Notes under the pieces: generated by a model
Told to the model about the DNA's origin: nothing
What the model saw: only the letters and a program-made list of their open reading frames with translations
Database searches by the model: none
In this document: positions 15,230 to 23,134 of the stretch, one piece after another
Position numbering within the stretch: the stretch's first letter is position 1
Layout: each line of letters opens with the position of its first letter
IMG/VR virus record: IMGVR_UViG_3300043774_000350
Coordinates: 1-23,753 of that record
Source of the DNA: a virus
Direction: 5' to 3' (one strand)
DNA length: 23,753 nucleotides
Translations under genes and position numbers: made by a program

Positions 15230-16013
15230 CTAGAGGCTCCAAAGATTTAATCTTTATAAGTCCCTCGCCAGCATCTGCACACGCAGCCTGTAACGGACAC
15301 GTCTTGCAAATTTTTGAATTAGATCGATAGTTTTTCGTAGGCAAAGTTTTATCTTCCCATGCCTTACGAACTGACCGCATCCATTCAAATGCCTGGTTTA
15401 CCCACTGAACATAGTAACCGCCTGGGGTTACTTCGACAGGCAGAATCAACAAGTCGTGATTATTCTTATTCTCATATATAAGAACTGCCTTTGTCTTTCC
15501 AAGGATTTTCATGTAGATTAGCAGCTGAATCAAATGTCCAGTCTTTGGCTTGCCAGCTGCTTTTCTATACTCGAATCCTTCACTTGGCATAGTTTTAATT
15601 TCGCCAAGCAAGTCTTCTCCTGCCCAATCTAGGATTACGTCTCCGAAACCAAAAATCGGTGGATCGCTGTAAGTAATTTTAAACTCAGAGTCTTTTAGGA
15701 TTCCAGCATCAGCCATTGCTTGCTGGATACGTTCGTGAGACTTTGTTCCTGCGGTCATGTTTGCTCCGCCATACGCATCTGCGTTATCCTCAAACATTGC
15801 ACCGTCAAAAGCTAGGTACCAGTATCTAGGACACTCTCCGTGTGAGTACGCAATTGTAGATGGAGCAAAAGTCTTTTTAGTAGCAAACTTTGTTTCACGC
15901 TTTGCGATATAGCCGTACCTAATCTTTTCAATTAGCTCTTCTGTGTCCAGAAAAGAATCAATCTTTTTCTGTACAGGCCTAAGCATGATTTCGTTCAGTA
16001 AATTTTTTGCCAT
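15201..16013 (-). CDS. Cas4/RecB-type PD-(D/E)XK exonuclease with Fe-S cysteines
   Basis: A 270-aa nuclease. The family motifs are present: GTKSHE (H93), D125 in GFGDVILD, E138-x-K140 in GEIKT, and Q163 in HLIQLLIY. Four cysteines sit where Cas4 and AddB hold a 4Fe-4S cluster: C61 (ECPR) and the C-terminal set C236, C239 and C245 (CKTCPLQAAC). Such enzymes resect DNA ends. Here it likely serves phage recombination with RecA and the resolvases; no CRISPR array or cas1 is present. The ATG has no ribosome binding site, and the preceding gene stops 6 nt before it, so reinitiation is likely. Confidence 0.9.
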   Translation of the reverse strand: MAKNLLNEIMLRPVQKKIDSFLDTEELIEKIRYGYIAKRETKFATKKTFAPSTIAYSHGECPRYWYLAFDGAMFEDNADAYGGANMTAGTKSHERIQQAMADAGILKDSEFKITYSDPPIFGFGDVILDWAGEDLLGEIKTMPSEGFEYRKAAGKPKTGHLIQLLIYMKILGKTKAVLIYENKNNHDLLILPVEVTPGGYYVQWVNQAFEWMRSVRKAWEDKTLPTKNYRSNSKICKTCPLQAACADAGEGLIKIKSLEPLDENKALPVV

Positions 16014-16019
16014 GATAAA

Positions 16020-16331
16020 TTAGCGAGTGATATATTTAAGAGCTGAGACCAATTGGTTAATTGACTCTGCAGCAGTGTAATAAATATTCTTTTTCGCTCT
16101 ATCTCCTTTTTCAACGTTAGTAAGCCATGTTGCCCTGAAAGCCATCTTGGCAGCAATAGCCTGAAGGCGAACGATTTCTAGGGTAGCGACATTTATAGGG
16201 ATGTCTGGCTTGATTATAATTTTAGCAATAAACGTAAGGGCTTGAGTAAGCTCTTCATCATTCATGTAGTCAGCGACCTCTGCTAGGCCATTGATCTGTT
16301 CTAGTGTTGTCTTGTTTTCTGTTACGTCCAT
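16020..16331 (-). CDS. Small helical protein of unknown function, leaderless
   Basis: A 103-aa, mostly helical protein (MDVTENKTTLEQ... to ...NIYYTAAESINQLVSALKYITR) that I do not recognise. The frame is open further up to 16412, but the ATG at 16331 is placed exactly where a near-consensus promoter would start transcription, and no ribosome binding site precedes it. I therefore read it as leaderless and the first gene of the nuclease run that follows (Cas4-like, zinc ribbon, RuvC-like). A role in recombination is suggested only by this position. Confidence 0.75.
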   Translation of the reverse strand: MDVTENKTTLEQINGLAEVADYMNDEELTQALTFIAKIIIKPDIPINVATLEIVRLQAIAAKMAFRATWLTNVEKGDRAKKNIYYTAAESINQLVSALKYITR

Positions 16332-16337
16332 TATACT

Positions 16338-16366
16338 ATTATACACCATCCACGAGCTGTTGTAAA
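16338..16366 (-). promoter_or_regulatory. Near-consensus promoter giving a leaderless mRNA
   Basis: TTTACA (16361-16366), exactly 17 bp, TATAAT (16338-16343), then 6 nt to the ATG at 16331. The -10 overlaps the stop of the upstream gene. Geometry is identical to the leaderless promoter at 4339-4367. Confidence 0.75.
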
Positions 16367-16623
16367 ACGCTAAATTCAATGACTGCCAGTCTAGTTTTAA
16401 TCCCAGACTCACCGAGAACTACTACAATTGCTGGATCATTTCCATTCTTAATTGCATCAGTAGAGGCTTTTGCCCACACATCCTTGTTTAGAGTGAATGA
16501 CTTCCCCACCTCTTTAAAGTCTACGGTAAAGCTTTCCCAAGAGGCATCGCCTTTATGTGTGCCCCTTCCAGAGTTTTTATGCTGCTTGGCACCGATTCTT
16601 TTACTTTCGCTTTTCTCGCTCAT
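16339..16623 (-). CDS. Putative PD-(D/E)XK Holliday-junction-resolvase-like protein
   Basis: A 94-aa protein. Features match the small HJR-like endonucleases: a basic, serine/glycine start (KNSGRGTHKGD, residues 16-26), then a strand with D35-F-K37 as a possible D-x-K catalytic pair, a helix WAKASTDAIKNG (50-61) and the DPAIVVVLG strand (63-71). In true members the order is E, KGD, ExK, then a helix and a hydrophobic strand. Here the acidic residue is D rather than E. It lies between a small zinc protein and the leaderless unit. Activity is inferred; it may be a DNA-binding relative without cleavage. Confidence 0.55.
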   Translation of the reverse strand: MSEKSESKRIGAKQHKNSGRGTHKGDASWESFTVDFKEVGKSFTLNKDVWAKASTDAIKNGNDPAIVVVLGESGIKTRLAVIEFSVLQQLVDGV

Positions 16624-16783
16624 AGTCCTTCTTCTTTTTTGTATTTAGGCTTGCCTTGCTTAAATGCTTATCTTGACACATCCAAGTTAGCTCTTTTGTT
16701 TCTGAGTATAACCTTAAGCTTGTTACAATAACCTTGCATGTGTGGCAAGGAAACTGCCCCTGGTAGACATTATATTTCGCCAT
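16601..16783 (-). CDS. 60-aa putative zinc protein
   Basis: A short protein with C13, C16, C36 and H40 (PCHTC and WMCQDKH), spaced like a single zinc knuckle or treble clef, and a lysine-rich tail (KKKKDYEREKRK). AAGGTAA precedes the ATG and the gene overlaps the recA end by 14 nt and the following gene by 23 nt. The operon position suggests an accessory role to RecA-dependent recombination; no function is known to me. Confidence 0.75.
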   Translation of the reverse strand: MAKYNVYQGQFPCHTCKVIVTSLRLYSETKELTWMCQDKHLSKASLNTKKKKDYEREKRK

Positions 16784-17783
16784 TTACCTTGGCCTTGATA
16801 CTATCCTGAAGCTCTTTGTCTTCTCTTACACGACTAACAAACGAATCTCTACCCTGGACCTTTGAGCCATCTGGAAGAATGTACCAAGCACCAGTGCGCT
16901 CTACAATACCCATTAGCTCTGCTGTATCAACCAGATCCCCAACACTATCGATACCAAGCAGTGGGCCTCTAAAGTAAAAGTCGTACTCTCCATTTTGAAA
17001 AGCTGGAGAAGTTTTTGAGAACTGAATTTCCCACTTGACTTTTCTACCAATCTTTTCTTCAATAAGCTTGTCGCCTACAGTAATTTTTCCTTTTATAGCC
17101 TGGTTGTCCGACTCGGAAGAAAAAAGCTTGATAACAGTCGAGGAATAAAATTTAGTAGCCTGGCCACCAGAAGGCTGCTGGCTAGTATACATAGCACTAA
17201 TATTATTTCTAGACTGAGAAATAAGAACGAGCATCGTTGGCTTAACTTTGTTATTAGCATAATTTAACATCTTCCACGCATTGCTGAAGTCTCTTGACTC
17301 AGCTCCAATTTGTTTTGTGTTTTCAAGCTCTTTAAGCTCGTCTGTACCTTTTTCAAAATAAATTGCTGGAAGCAAAGAAGTAATTGAGTCAATAACAATA
17401 ATGTCTACCCCAGCGTTCATCAAAGCAGTTCCAACATCTACCATTTCATTAATGGTCCTGGCTTGAGATACAATTAGCTTGTCTGTGTCTACCCCCATAG
17501 CTTTTGCCCACTCCTCAGAATATGACATCTCTGCGTCGATCCAAGCACAAAGCTTTCCTTCTGCCTGAGCAATTCCAATCATCTGTAGGCAAAGAGACGA
17601 CTTTGCAGATGACTTGCTTCCCCAGATTAACACTTGTCGTCCAAGTGGCAAACCACCAGCTAGAGCACGGTTCATTCCGTGGCTAGGAGTCTTCTGGTAT
17701 TCTGTCTTAAAACCGACACCGCTAGATAGACGCTTACGAATTCTTGGATCTAGTGCTGCTAACGCTTCTTCAATAGTTGTCAT
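16770..17783 (-). CDS. recA: RecA-family recombinase
   Basis: A 337-aa RecA-like strand-exchange ATPase. Walker A is GSKSSAKS (55-62), with alanine at the place of the usual glycine before the lysine. Walker B is VDIIVIDS (126-133); the catalytic acidic residue in DAE (E85), the loop 1 region near 152-165 and loop 2 (SQSRNNISAMYTSQQPSGG, 189-207) are recognisable, with the Q190 sensor. It has a short N-terminal helix and an abbreviated C-terminal domain. TAATG overlap joins it to the MazG-like gene, so it is in the dnaE operon. It would drive phage recombination and replication restart. Confidence 0.93.
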   Translation of the reverse strand: MTTIEEALAALDPRIRKRLSSGVGFKTEYQKTPSHGMNRALAGGLPLGRQVLIWGSKSSAKSSLCLQMIGIAQAEGKLCAWIDAEMSYSEEWAKAMGVDTDKLIVSQARTINEMVDVGTALMNAGVDIIVIDSITSLLPAIYFEKGTDELKELENTKQIGAESRDFSNAWKMLNYANNKVKPTMLVLISQSRNNISAMYTSQQPSGGQATKFYSSTVIKLFSSESDNQAIKGKITVGDKLIEEKIGRKVKWEIQFSKTSPAFQNGEYDFYFRGPLLGIDSVGDLVDTAELMGIVERTGAWYILPDGSKVQGRDSFVSRVREDKELQDSIKAKVNGEI

Positions 17784-18130
17784 TAAAACTTTACTCCATG
17801 CTTCTCTGGACGAGTCTTGTTGTATCCAGTCTTTTTATTAAAGGCAACCTGTAGGTCATTATTTACGTACTCTTCTTCACGAAGACCTGCATAAAGGTCT
17901 AGAGTTCTAATAATAATATCTGCCATCTCATCGGCCACTTCGTCTGGCCCCTTGTTTTTACGAATAGCCTCCATAACCTCCACGGCTTCTGACACAATCA
18001 TCATCAGCTGCTTTGTCATAAAGATATCCTTTTGCTCTTGGGTTGCATCTTTAATTACATCCCAAAAACCTTTTTCTACTGCAATTTCGTGCAGCTCTGC
18101 TGCCATACCATCTAGTGACGCTTGAATCAT
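17783..18130 (-). CDS. MazG-like nucleotide pyrophosphohydrolase
   Basis: A 115-aa all-helical protein with the MazG metal motif: E48 and E51 in VSEAVEVMEA, then E68 and D71 in ADEMADIIIR. MazG-type enzymes hydrolyse NTPs or dNTPs to monophosphates and can also lower (p)ppGpp in some phages. Between dnaE and recA, with TAATG overlaps on both sides, it probably cleans the nucleotide pool or limits stringent response during replication; the substrate is not evident from sequence. Confidence 0.85.
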   Translation of the reverse strand: MIQASLDGMAAELHEIAVEKGFWDVIKDATQEQKDIFMTKQLMMIVSEAVEVMEAIRKNKGPDEVADEMADIIIRTLDLYAGLREEEYVNNDLQVAFNKKTGYNKTRPEKHGVKF

Positions 18131-21100
18131 TATTTTACATCCTCCATAATTACTGTTCCGTCTTTTGTTTGCCCAAGGACAAAGTTGTAAGCATTACCCT
18201 CTTCAAGTTTCATGTATGCCTTTGGAAAGGCAGTTGGAAATACCGTTACAGAGTGTAAGTCTCTTGTTGAGTCTGCCAATACCAAAGAGGCCATCTTTTT
18301 ACCAGCCTTTGTAACCCTTGGCTTAAAGGAAACAACAAACATTTCTTCATCCTTGTATGGCAGCATTCTGTAGTTAAGGAACTTAACAATTGCTGCAGGA
18401 GAATTCTTTACCTCATCAATTGGTACGGCGCTAACAATCCTGTTGTCGGATGCCAATAGCAGGTAGGTCTTTCCCGTTTCAATAGAAGTCTGCTCTTCAT
18501 CAAAAATACCAATGCTTCCAGTTTTATCTAGAATCTCTACCCTAGACCAGCCCTGGCCACGCTTAATACTCTTTACCATACCCATCAAAACGAAAGACCC
18601 CTTTTCTTCAAAGTCTTCTACAGGATTAATAAAGGCGTGATAGTGAGATGGGACAGAGATGTTAAACTCTGGAAGGTTTAAGTACTCATAAAGATTTTCC
18701 CTAATCTCCTCATCGTTCCTAGGATTATCCTCAAACGTTGCTGCACCAACTACTCTAAGGGCCTGGAGCGCTCTGCTATTTACCCCACTACCCTTGGTGA
18801 ATACAAACTCTTCTAGGTGCTTGTATGAAGTAAAGGGCCTTGCCTCAATAAACTTGGTAGCAATGTTATCTGAAATAAACTTGATTGCACTTAGGCCAAA
18901 GCGAATACCCTTGCCCTCAATCTTAAAGTCCATGTCTGAATCATTAATGTGTGGAAGCTTAATTGAGATACCCATCCTCTTAGCTTCAATCAGGTACTCT
19001 GTACGAGCATCCTTATCTTTTTCATTTTTCAACAAGGAGTACATAAACTCGATTGGGTAGTAGTACTTCAACCATGCAGTCCAGTAGGAAAGCGTTGAGT
19101 AAGCCACGGCGTGAGACTTGTTGAAAGAGTATCCAGCGTGAGCCTCAAAGTCTGTCCACAGGTCTAGTGCGGCGTTAGGAGTAAGGAACCTAGAAGCTCC
19201 AGCTACGAACTGATCCTTAAACTGATCAAACTCCTTAGCGTCTTTCTTCTTACCAATAATCTTACGAACCTTGTCAGCTTCTGCCATAGTCATGCCACCT
19301 AGCTCAGTACATGCCTGCATAACTTGTTCCTGATATAGAATACATCCGTAGGTGTCCTGAGTAAAGGCTTTCATTACCTGGTGATGGTAGCTAATATTTT
19401 GCTTGCCGTGCTTACGAGCAATGTAATCTTTACCAATAGTATTCATCGCACCTGGACGAACCAGTGCGTTAGATGCAGCAAGCTCGTTAAAGTTTTTGAC
19501 ACCCATCTTAATAAGCAGGTTTGTATATGGCGTAGCTTCACACTGGAAGACTCCCTTTGTGTAGCCATCGGACAACATCTTGTAAATGTTTGCATCTTCC
19601 ATATTGATTTTTAGAAGGTCAATCCTCTTGCTACCCTCTCTATCCTGAATGATCTTAAGGGTGTCGTCAAGTACTGACAGGGTTTTTAGTCCCAAAGCAT
19701 CAATCTTAATCAGACCAATTCTTTCGGCTTCTGTCATGTCTACCGCAACTACTGGAATTCTTTCCTTAGATCCTGGAGTAGTTCTAGTTTCTAGCGGAGC
19801 ATACTTAAAGATTGGGTCTTTTGATGTAACAACACCAGCAGCGTGAATACCAGTACCACGAATACGACCACGAAGCTGTTCTCCATACTTCTCAATCTCT
19901 GGATACTTTTCACGGAACTCTGCAGTCTGCTTAGAGTTGCAGTACTCATCCCAAGTATCTACAAGCTTCATGACCTTGTTTACATCTGATAGTGGAATAT
20001 TTAGTACACGTGCAATGTCACGGACAACACCCTTATCTTTGAAAGACAGGAATGTGGCAATAGAAGCTACGTGTCGATACTGTCTAACTAGATAATCTTT
20101 AACTTCTTCACGACGTGAATCTTGGATATCAGTATCGATATCTGGGAAGTCATTACGTTCTGGGTTAATAAAACGGAAGAAGAGTAGACCGTGAGGAATA
20201 GGGTCAATGTCAGTAATCCCTAGAGCATAGCATAAGAGTGAGCCAGCAGAAGATCCACGTCCTGGACCTACAACGATGCCCTCTTTCTTTGCCCAAGCAA
20301 TCATAGAGCGAACGACCAGGAAGTATGGACCAAAGTTTTTATCCTGAATAATCTTTAGCTCTTCTTCTAGCCTATCCAGGTATTCCTGGTTTCCTTCAAA
20401 TCCTCTTTCGGCAAGACCTTGCAAAGCCAAGGCTCGCAACTCTTTGTCTGGGTCCTGATACTGAACTGGCAAAAGGTTTAGGTGGTCTTTAATCTTGTAG
20501 TCTTGAATCTTATCTACAATCTCGATAGTATTCTGATACATATCTTCTCTATCGATGCCCTGGGCCTTCATGGCGTTGTGCATCTCTTCGTCGGACAGCA
20601 AGTGAATTTCAAAATTGTTAAAACTCATCTGCCTGTCTGCACCATAAAGATAGTCTAGCCTGTCCATTAGGTTGTCATACTTTGCAGACTTCTCGTAAGT
20701 AACATCTTTCTCAGTCTTGTTAGAGTAAGAGTTTAGGATTAGCTTTAGCTCTTGAATTTCTTTTTGAGATGGGTCAGAGTGGTGGCAGTCTGGAGTTACT
20801 ACTGGCTTGATGCCAAACTCATCTGCCAAGTCTAGGATAGTCTTGTTAATCTCTGGTGGGTTATGGGGCATTACCTCTAGGTAATAATCGTCACCAAAGG
20901 TTTCCTTGCACCACTGAATGTGTTCCTTGGCATACGCTAGCTCGTTGGCTTCGATTGCTTTTGCCAATACGCCAGATAGGCAGCCAGAAGTAATAACTAG
21001 CCCCTCTTTATACTTTTCTAAAATTTCCCAGTCAATGCGTGGCTTCTTATAGAATCCCTCTGTCCAGGCTAATTCATTTAGCTTGTTAAGGTTTTGCAAT

Positions 21101-21405
21101 CCTTTTGCATTCTTTGCTAGGATAATTAAGTGGTTATAGTTAAGGTCTAAGGGATCGTTCTTTTCTTTTTTGTCTGTGTGGTCTTTACGATCCTTGGTGA
21201 TGTACCCCTCAATTCCAAGAATTGGCTTGATGCCTGCCTCTTTGGCGGCTCGATACATTTCCCTGTGACCAGACAAAGAACCGTGGTCTGTGATTGCAAT
21301 AGCTGGCATCCCTAGCTGTACTGCACGGTCCACATATTCCTGTGGAGTGGCGATTCCGTCAAACAAACTGTAGTGCGTATGAACGTGAAGCCCTGCGTAA
21401 CTCAT
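18130..21405 (-). CDS. dnaE: DNA polymerase III alpha subunit (DnaE type) with intact PHP site
   Basis: A 1091-aa replicative polymerase. The N-terminal PHP domain keeps all nine metal ligands of active PHP exonucleases: H7, H9, D16, H41, E66, H92, C142, D206 and H208. Polymerase motifs are GPGRGSSAGS (380-389), PDIDTD with D422, D424 and D426, GTGIHAAG (518-525) and D569 in KIDALGL. A C-terminal OB-fold (about 980-1030, FVLMGMVKSIKRG) is present. AAGGA lies 6 nt before the ATG. A consensus promoter with a hairpin beyond it begins this operon: dnaE, mazG-like, recA. No epsilon (dnaQ), clamp or loader gene is in the window, so the enzyme may use host parts and proofread through PHP. Confidence 0.97.
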   Translation of the reverse strand: MSYAGLHVHTHYSLFDGIATPQEYVDRAVQLGMPAIAITDHGSLSGHREMYRAAKEAGIKPILGIEGYITKDRKDHTDKKEKNDPLDLNYNHLIILAKNAKGLQNLNKLNELAWTEGFYKKPRIDWEILEKYKEGLVITSGCLSGVLAKAIEANELAYAKEHIQWCKETFGDDYYLEVMPHNPPEINKTILDLADEFGIKPVVTPDCHHSDPSQKEIQELKLILNSYSNKTEKDVTYEKSAKYDNLMDRLDYLYGADRQMSFNNFEIHLLSDEEMHNAMKAQGIDREDMYQNTIEIVDKIQDYKIKDHLNLLPVQYQDPDKELRALALQGLAERGFEGNQEYLDRLEEELKIIQDKNFGPYFLVVRSMIAWAKKEGIVVGPGRGSSAGSLLCYALGITDIDPIPHGLLFFRFINPERNDFPDIDTDIQDSRREEVKDYLVRQYRHVASIATFLSFKDKGVVRDIARVLNIPLSDVNKVMKLVDTWDEYCNSKQTAEFREKYPEIEKYGEQLRGRIRGTGIHAAGVVTSKDPIFKYAPLETRTTPGSKERIPVVAVDMTEAERIGLIKIDALGLKTLSVLDDTLKIIQDREGSKRIDLLKINMEDANIYKMLSDGYTKGVFQCEATPYTNLLIKMGVKNFNELAASNALVRPGAMNTIGKDYIARKHGKQNISYHHQVMKAFTQDTYGCILYQEQVMQACTELGGMTMAEADKVRKIIGKKKDAKEFDQFKDQFVAGASRFLTPNAALDLWTDFEAHAGYSFNKSHAVAYSTLSYWTAWLKYYYPIEFMYSLLKNEKDKDARTEYLIEAKRMGISIKLPHINDSDMDFKIEGKGIRFGLSAIKFISDNIATKFIEARPFTSYKHLEEFVFTKGSGVNSRALQALRVVGAATFEDNPRNDEEIRENLYEYLNLPEFNISVPSHYHAFINPVEDFEEKGSFVLMGMVKSIKRGQGWSRVEILDKTGSIGIFDEEQTSIETGKTYLLLASDNRIVSAVPIDEVKNSPAAIVKFLNYRMLPYKDEEMFVVSFKPRVTKAGKKMASLVLADSTRDLHSVTVFPTAFPKAYMKLEEGNAYNFVLGQTKDGTVIMEDVK

Positions 21406-21439
21406 ATTATCCTTAATGTTATTTTTTTAATGTGTAAAA

Positions 21440-21468
21440 ATTATTGCATATTTTTTATAGATTGTCAA
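21440..21468 (-). promoter_or_regulatory. Strong promoter of the dnaE-mazG-recA operon
   Basis: TTGACA (21463-21468), 17 bp, AATAAT (21440-21445) preceded by TGc, an extended -10. The A/T-rich leader of about 30 nt ends in AAGGA before the dnaE ATG. Confidence 0.85.
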
Positions 21469-21482
21469 TACGTGTAAAGTGA

Positions 21483-21508
21483 GTGGGGGCATCCGAAGAT
21501 ACCCCCAC
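21483..21508. terminator. Hairpin between the SSB gene and the dnaE promoter
   Basis: GTGGGGGTATC and GATGCCCCCAC form an 11-bp stem (one T-G) closed by a very stable TTCG tetraloop. It lies 8 nt after the SSB stop. The T-rich tract is weak (TCACTTT), so it may terminate only partly or protect the SSB mRNA 3' end. Confidence 0.7.
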
Positions 21509-21516
21509 AATCTTAA

Positions 21517-22170
21517 TTACCAGTCGATATTAGTAGAGGTTACTGACGGAGTGTCAAAACCAAGATAGAACTGCTCTTGCTCTGCGTAAGGCACGTGACG
21601 GACAACCTTATCTAGATTGAATGGCTCAATCCCAGTCCAGTCAAATGGCTCAGCATCTGGCTTGGTTGGAAGCAGGGTATAGCTTGTTTCTGTTCCCTGC
21701 CCGTTCCTCTTAATCTTCCATTCAAGATTTGAGATTGATCCAGTCTCGAGAGCATACTCACGAAGAGTATTGAATGCCGACTGCTTCGAAATACCTTGAG
21801 ACCATACGGCCACGTAAGGATCTTCGGTTCCATCGTCAACTAGAACGTTGCAGTAAAAACGAAGACGAGCCTTCCAGCCAGCCTTTGGGTCCTTGCGGTG
21901 CATCTCTTCTGCCCAGTCACGGCCCTCAGTGTCCATGGTGTCCAAAGCCTTGCGCTTATAGTCCTTTGGATTCGTGTGCTCTTTTACTACGATAGCAAGA
22001 CCACGGTCTGCGTTGTAGTTTGCTGAGTCTTCGTCTAGCTCTTCGATGAATCTAATCTTTGCAGACTGTCCATCCGCTAGCTTTACCCAGCGAACCTTCT
22101 GTCCAGTTCCTTCATATTTCGGTTTGTCAAGCAGGGCTTCGATGTTTTTTAGTCCCTTAATTACGCTCAT
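21517..22170 (-). CDS. Phage single-stranded DNA-binding protein
   Basis: A 217-aa protein with an OB-fold-like core: RWVKLADGQSAKIRFIEEL (about 28-45), a LRFYCNVLVDD strand near 103-113 and PYVAVWSQG (118-126), reminiscent of T4 gp32-type and T7-type phage SSBs. It lacks a long acidic tail and ends TNIDW. Its location between primase and polymerase and a dedicated promoter support a role in coating template strands. AAGGAG stands 6 nt before the ATG. A family match by database would firm this up; from the sequence the assignment is good but not certain. Confidence 0.7.
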   Translation of the reverse strand: MSVIKGLKNIEALLDKPKYEGTGQKVRWVKLADGQSAKIRFIEELDEDSANYNADRGLAIVVKEHTNPKDYKRKALDTMDTEGRDWAEEMHRKDPKAGWKARLRFYCNVLVDDGTEDPYVAVWSQGISKQSAFNTLREYALETGSISNLEWKIKRNGQGTETSYTLLPTKPDAEPFDWTGIEPFNLDKVVRHVPYAEQEQFYLGFDTPSVTSTNIDW

Positions 22171-22195
22171 GTTTTCTCCTTATTTGTGTGTTGTA

Positions 22196-23134
22196 TTATT
22201 GTAGCATAAAGGCGATAGTCTTGTCAAACTCAACATCAAGCTTTTTGATCTCTTCGTCTGGCATGTCGCCAATATCCTTGTATTTTTTATTTAGTTGTAT
22301 AACGCTAACACGAGAGCCAAGTTTTTCAACTATCTTATCTTTCATGTTACCGCCTGCTTCATCATTATCAGCAATAACTATAATGTTATTGAAGTATTTT
22401 TGTAGTAGGTCTATTTGAATGTTGGATACGTTGGAGCCTAAAGTAGCTACCGCAGCAAACCCACACTGGTCTAGTCGAATAGCGTCGAAGGATGACTCGA
22501 CGACATATACTTTGCTAGAAGTCTTTATTCTGTGCAAGTTAAAAAGAATCTTGCTCTTTGGAAGTCCTGGAGTGTTCTTAAAGTCTTTGCCCTCGATCGA
22601 TCTTCCAACAAAGCCAACCTCAACTCCGTCTGGAGAATGGACTGGGATAGTGACCATGTCCTGCTTTTCAGAAAATCCAAGCTCAAACTTTTTTACAGAA
22701 GCTTCCTCAATAAGTCTGCCAGAATAATATCTCATTGCTCTTGGAGATTCTAGAGCTTGCTTGTTAAGCCTCTTAATTGTAATCTGGTCAAACTGCGTGT
22801 AGTCTGGTTTACTGTAAAGCTTTCTTTCAATATCTGCTGAAAGATCTGACTCTGCCTCTTTGCTTTTGATGAAGCGAACAGACTCGAAGTAGGTCCTTCC
22901 AGAACTGTACATCACAAACTCTACTAGGTCTGCAACTTTGTGACAAGAAAAGCAGAAGAATGTTCCGTTAACTTTATCTATTTCTCCAGCTGGAGTTCTG
23001 TGGTTATTGTGGTATGGACAAAAGATTAGGTAGTCAGAATCCACCTCTGACACAATGTCTACGCCAGAGCCAGACAAAACTCTCTTAATCTGTTCTGCCG
23101 AATAGGTATTGCCGTAATTCTTTTTATTATCCAT
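22196..23134 (-). CDS. DnaG-type primase, compact (CHC2 zinc finger plus TOPRIM)
   Basis: A 312-aa primase. The zinc-finger ligands are C39, H42, C61 and C64 (CPYHNNH...CFSC), and the TOPRIM catalytic residues E213 (VVESSFDA) and D256-x-D258 (IADNDEAG) are present. There is no C-terminal helicase-binding domain, so it is smaller than bacterial DnaG (about 600 aa), and the DnaB helicase is a separate neighbouring gene. I take the ATG at 23134: it overlaps the helicase stop by 8 nt and GAAGAAG stands before it. The upstream in-frame ATG at 23239 would overlap helicase by over 100 nt. Confidence 0.92.
   Translation of the reverse strand: MDNKKNYGNTYSAEQIKRVLSGSGVDIVSEVDSDYLIFCPYHNNHRTPAGEIDKVNGTFFCFSCHKVADLVEFVMYSSGRTYFESVRFIKSKEAESDLSADIERKLYSKPDYTQFDQITIKRLNKQALESPRAMRYYSGRLIEEASVKKFELGFSEKQDMVTIPVHSPDGVEVGFVGRSIEGKDFKNTPGLPKSKILFNLHRIKTSSKVYVVESSFDAIRLDQCGFAAVATLGSNVSNIQIDLLQKYFNNIIVIADNDEAGGNMKDKIVEKLGSRVSVIQLNKKYKDIGDMPDEEIKKLDVEFDKTIAFMLQ
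22198..22227 (-). promoter_or_regulatory. Promoter of the SSB gene, inside the end of the primase gene
   Basis: TTGACA (22222-22227), 18 bp, TACAAT (22198-22203) preceded by TGc. It would start transcription about 20 nt before the SSB ATG and allow high SSB levels independent of the primase mRNA. Confidence 0.75.

Noticed and set aside
15201-16013. CRISPR-associated Cas4
   Set aside because: The motifs fit Cas4, but there is no array or other cas gene; a phage recombination exonuclease is the simpler reading.
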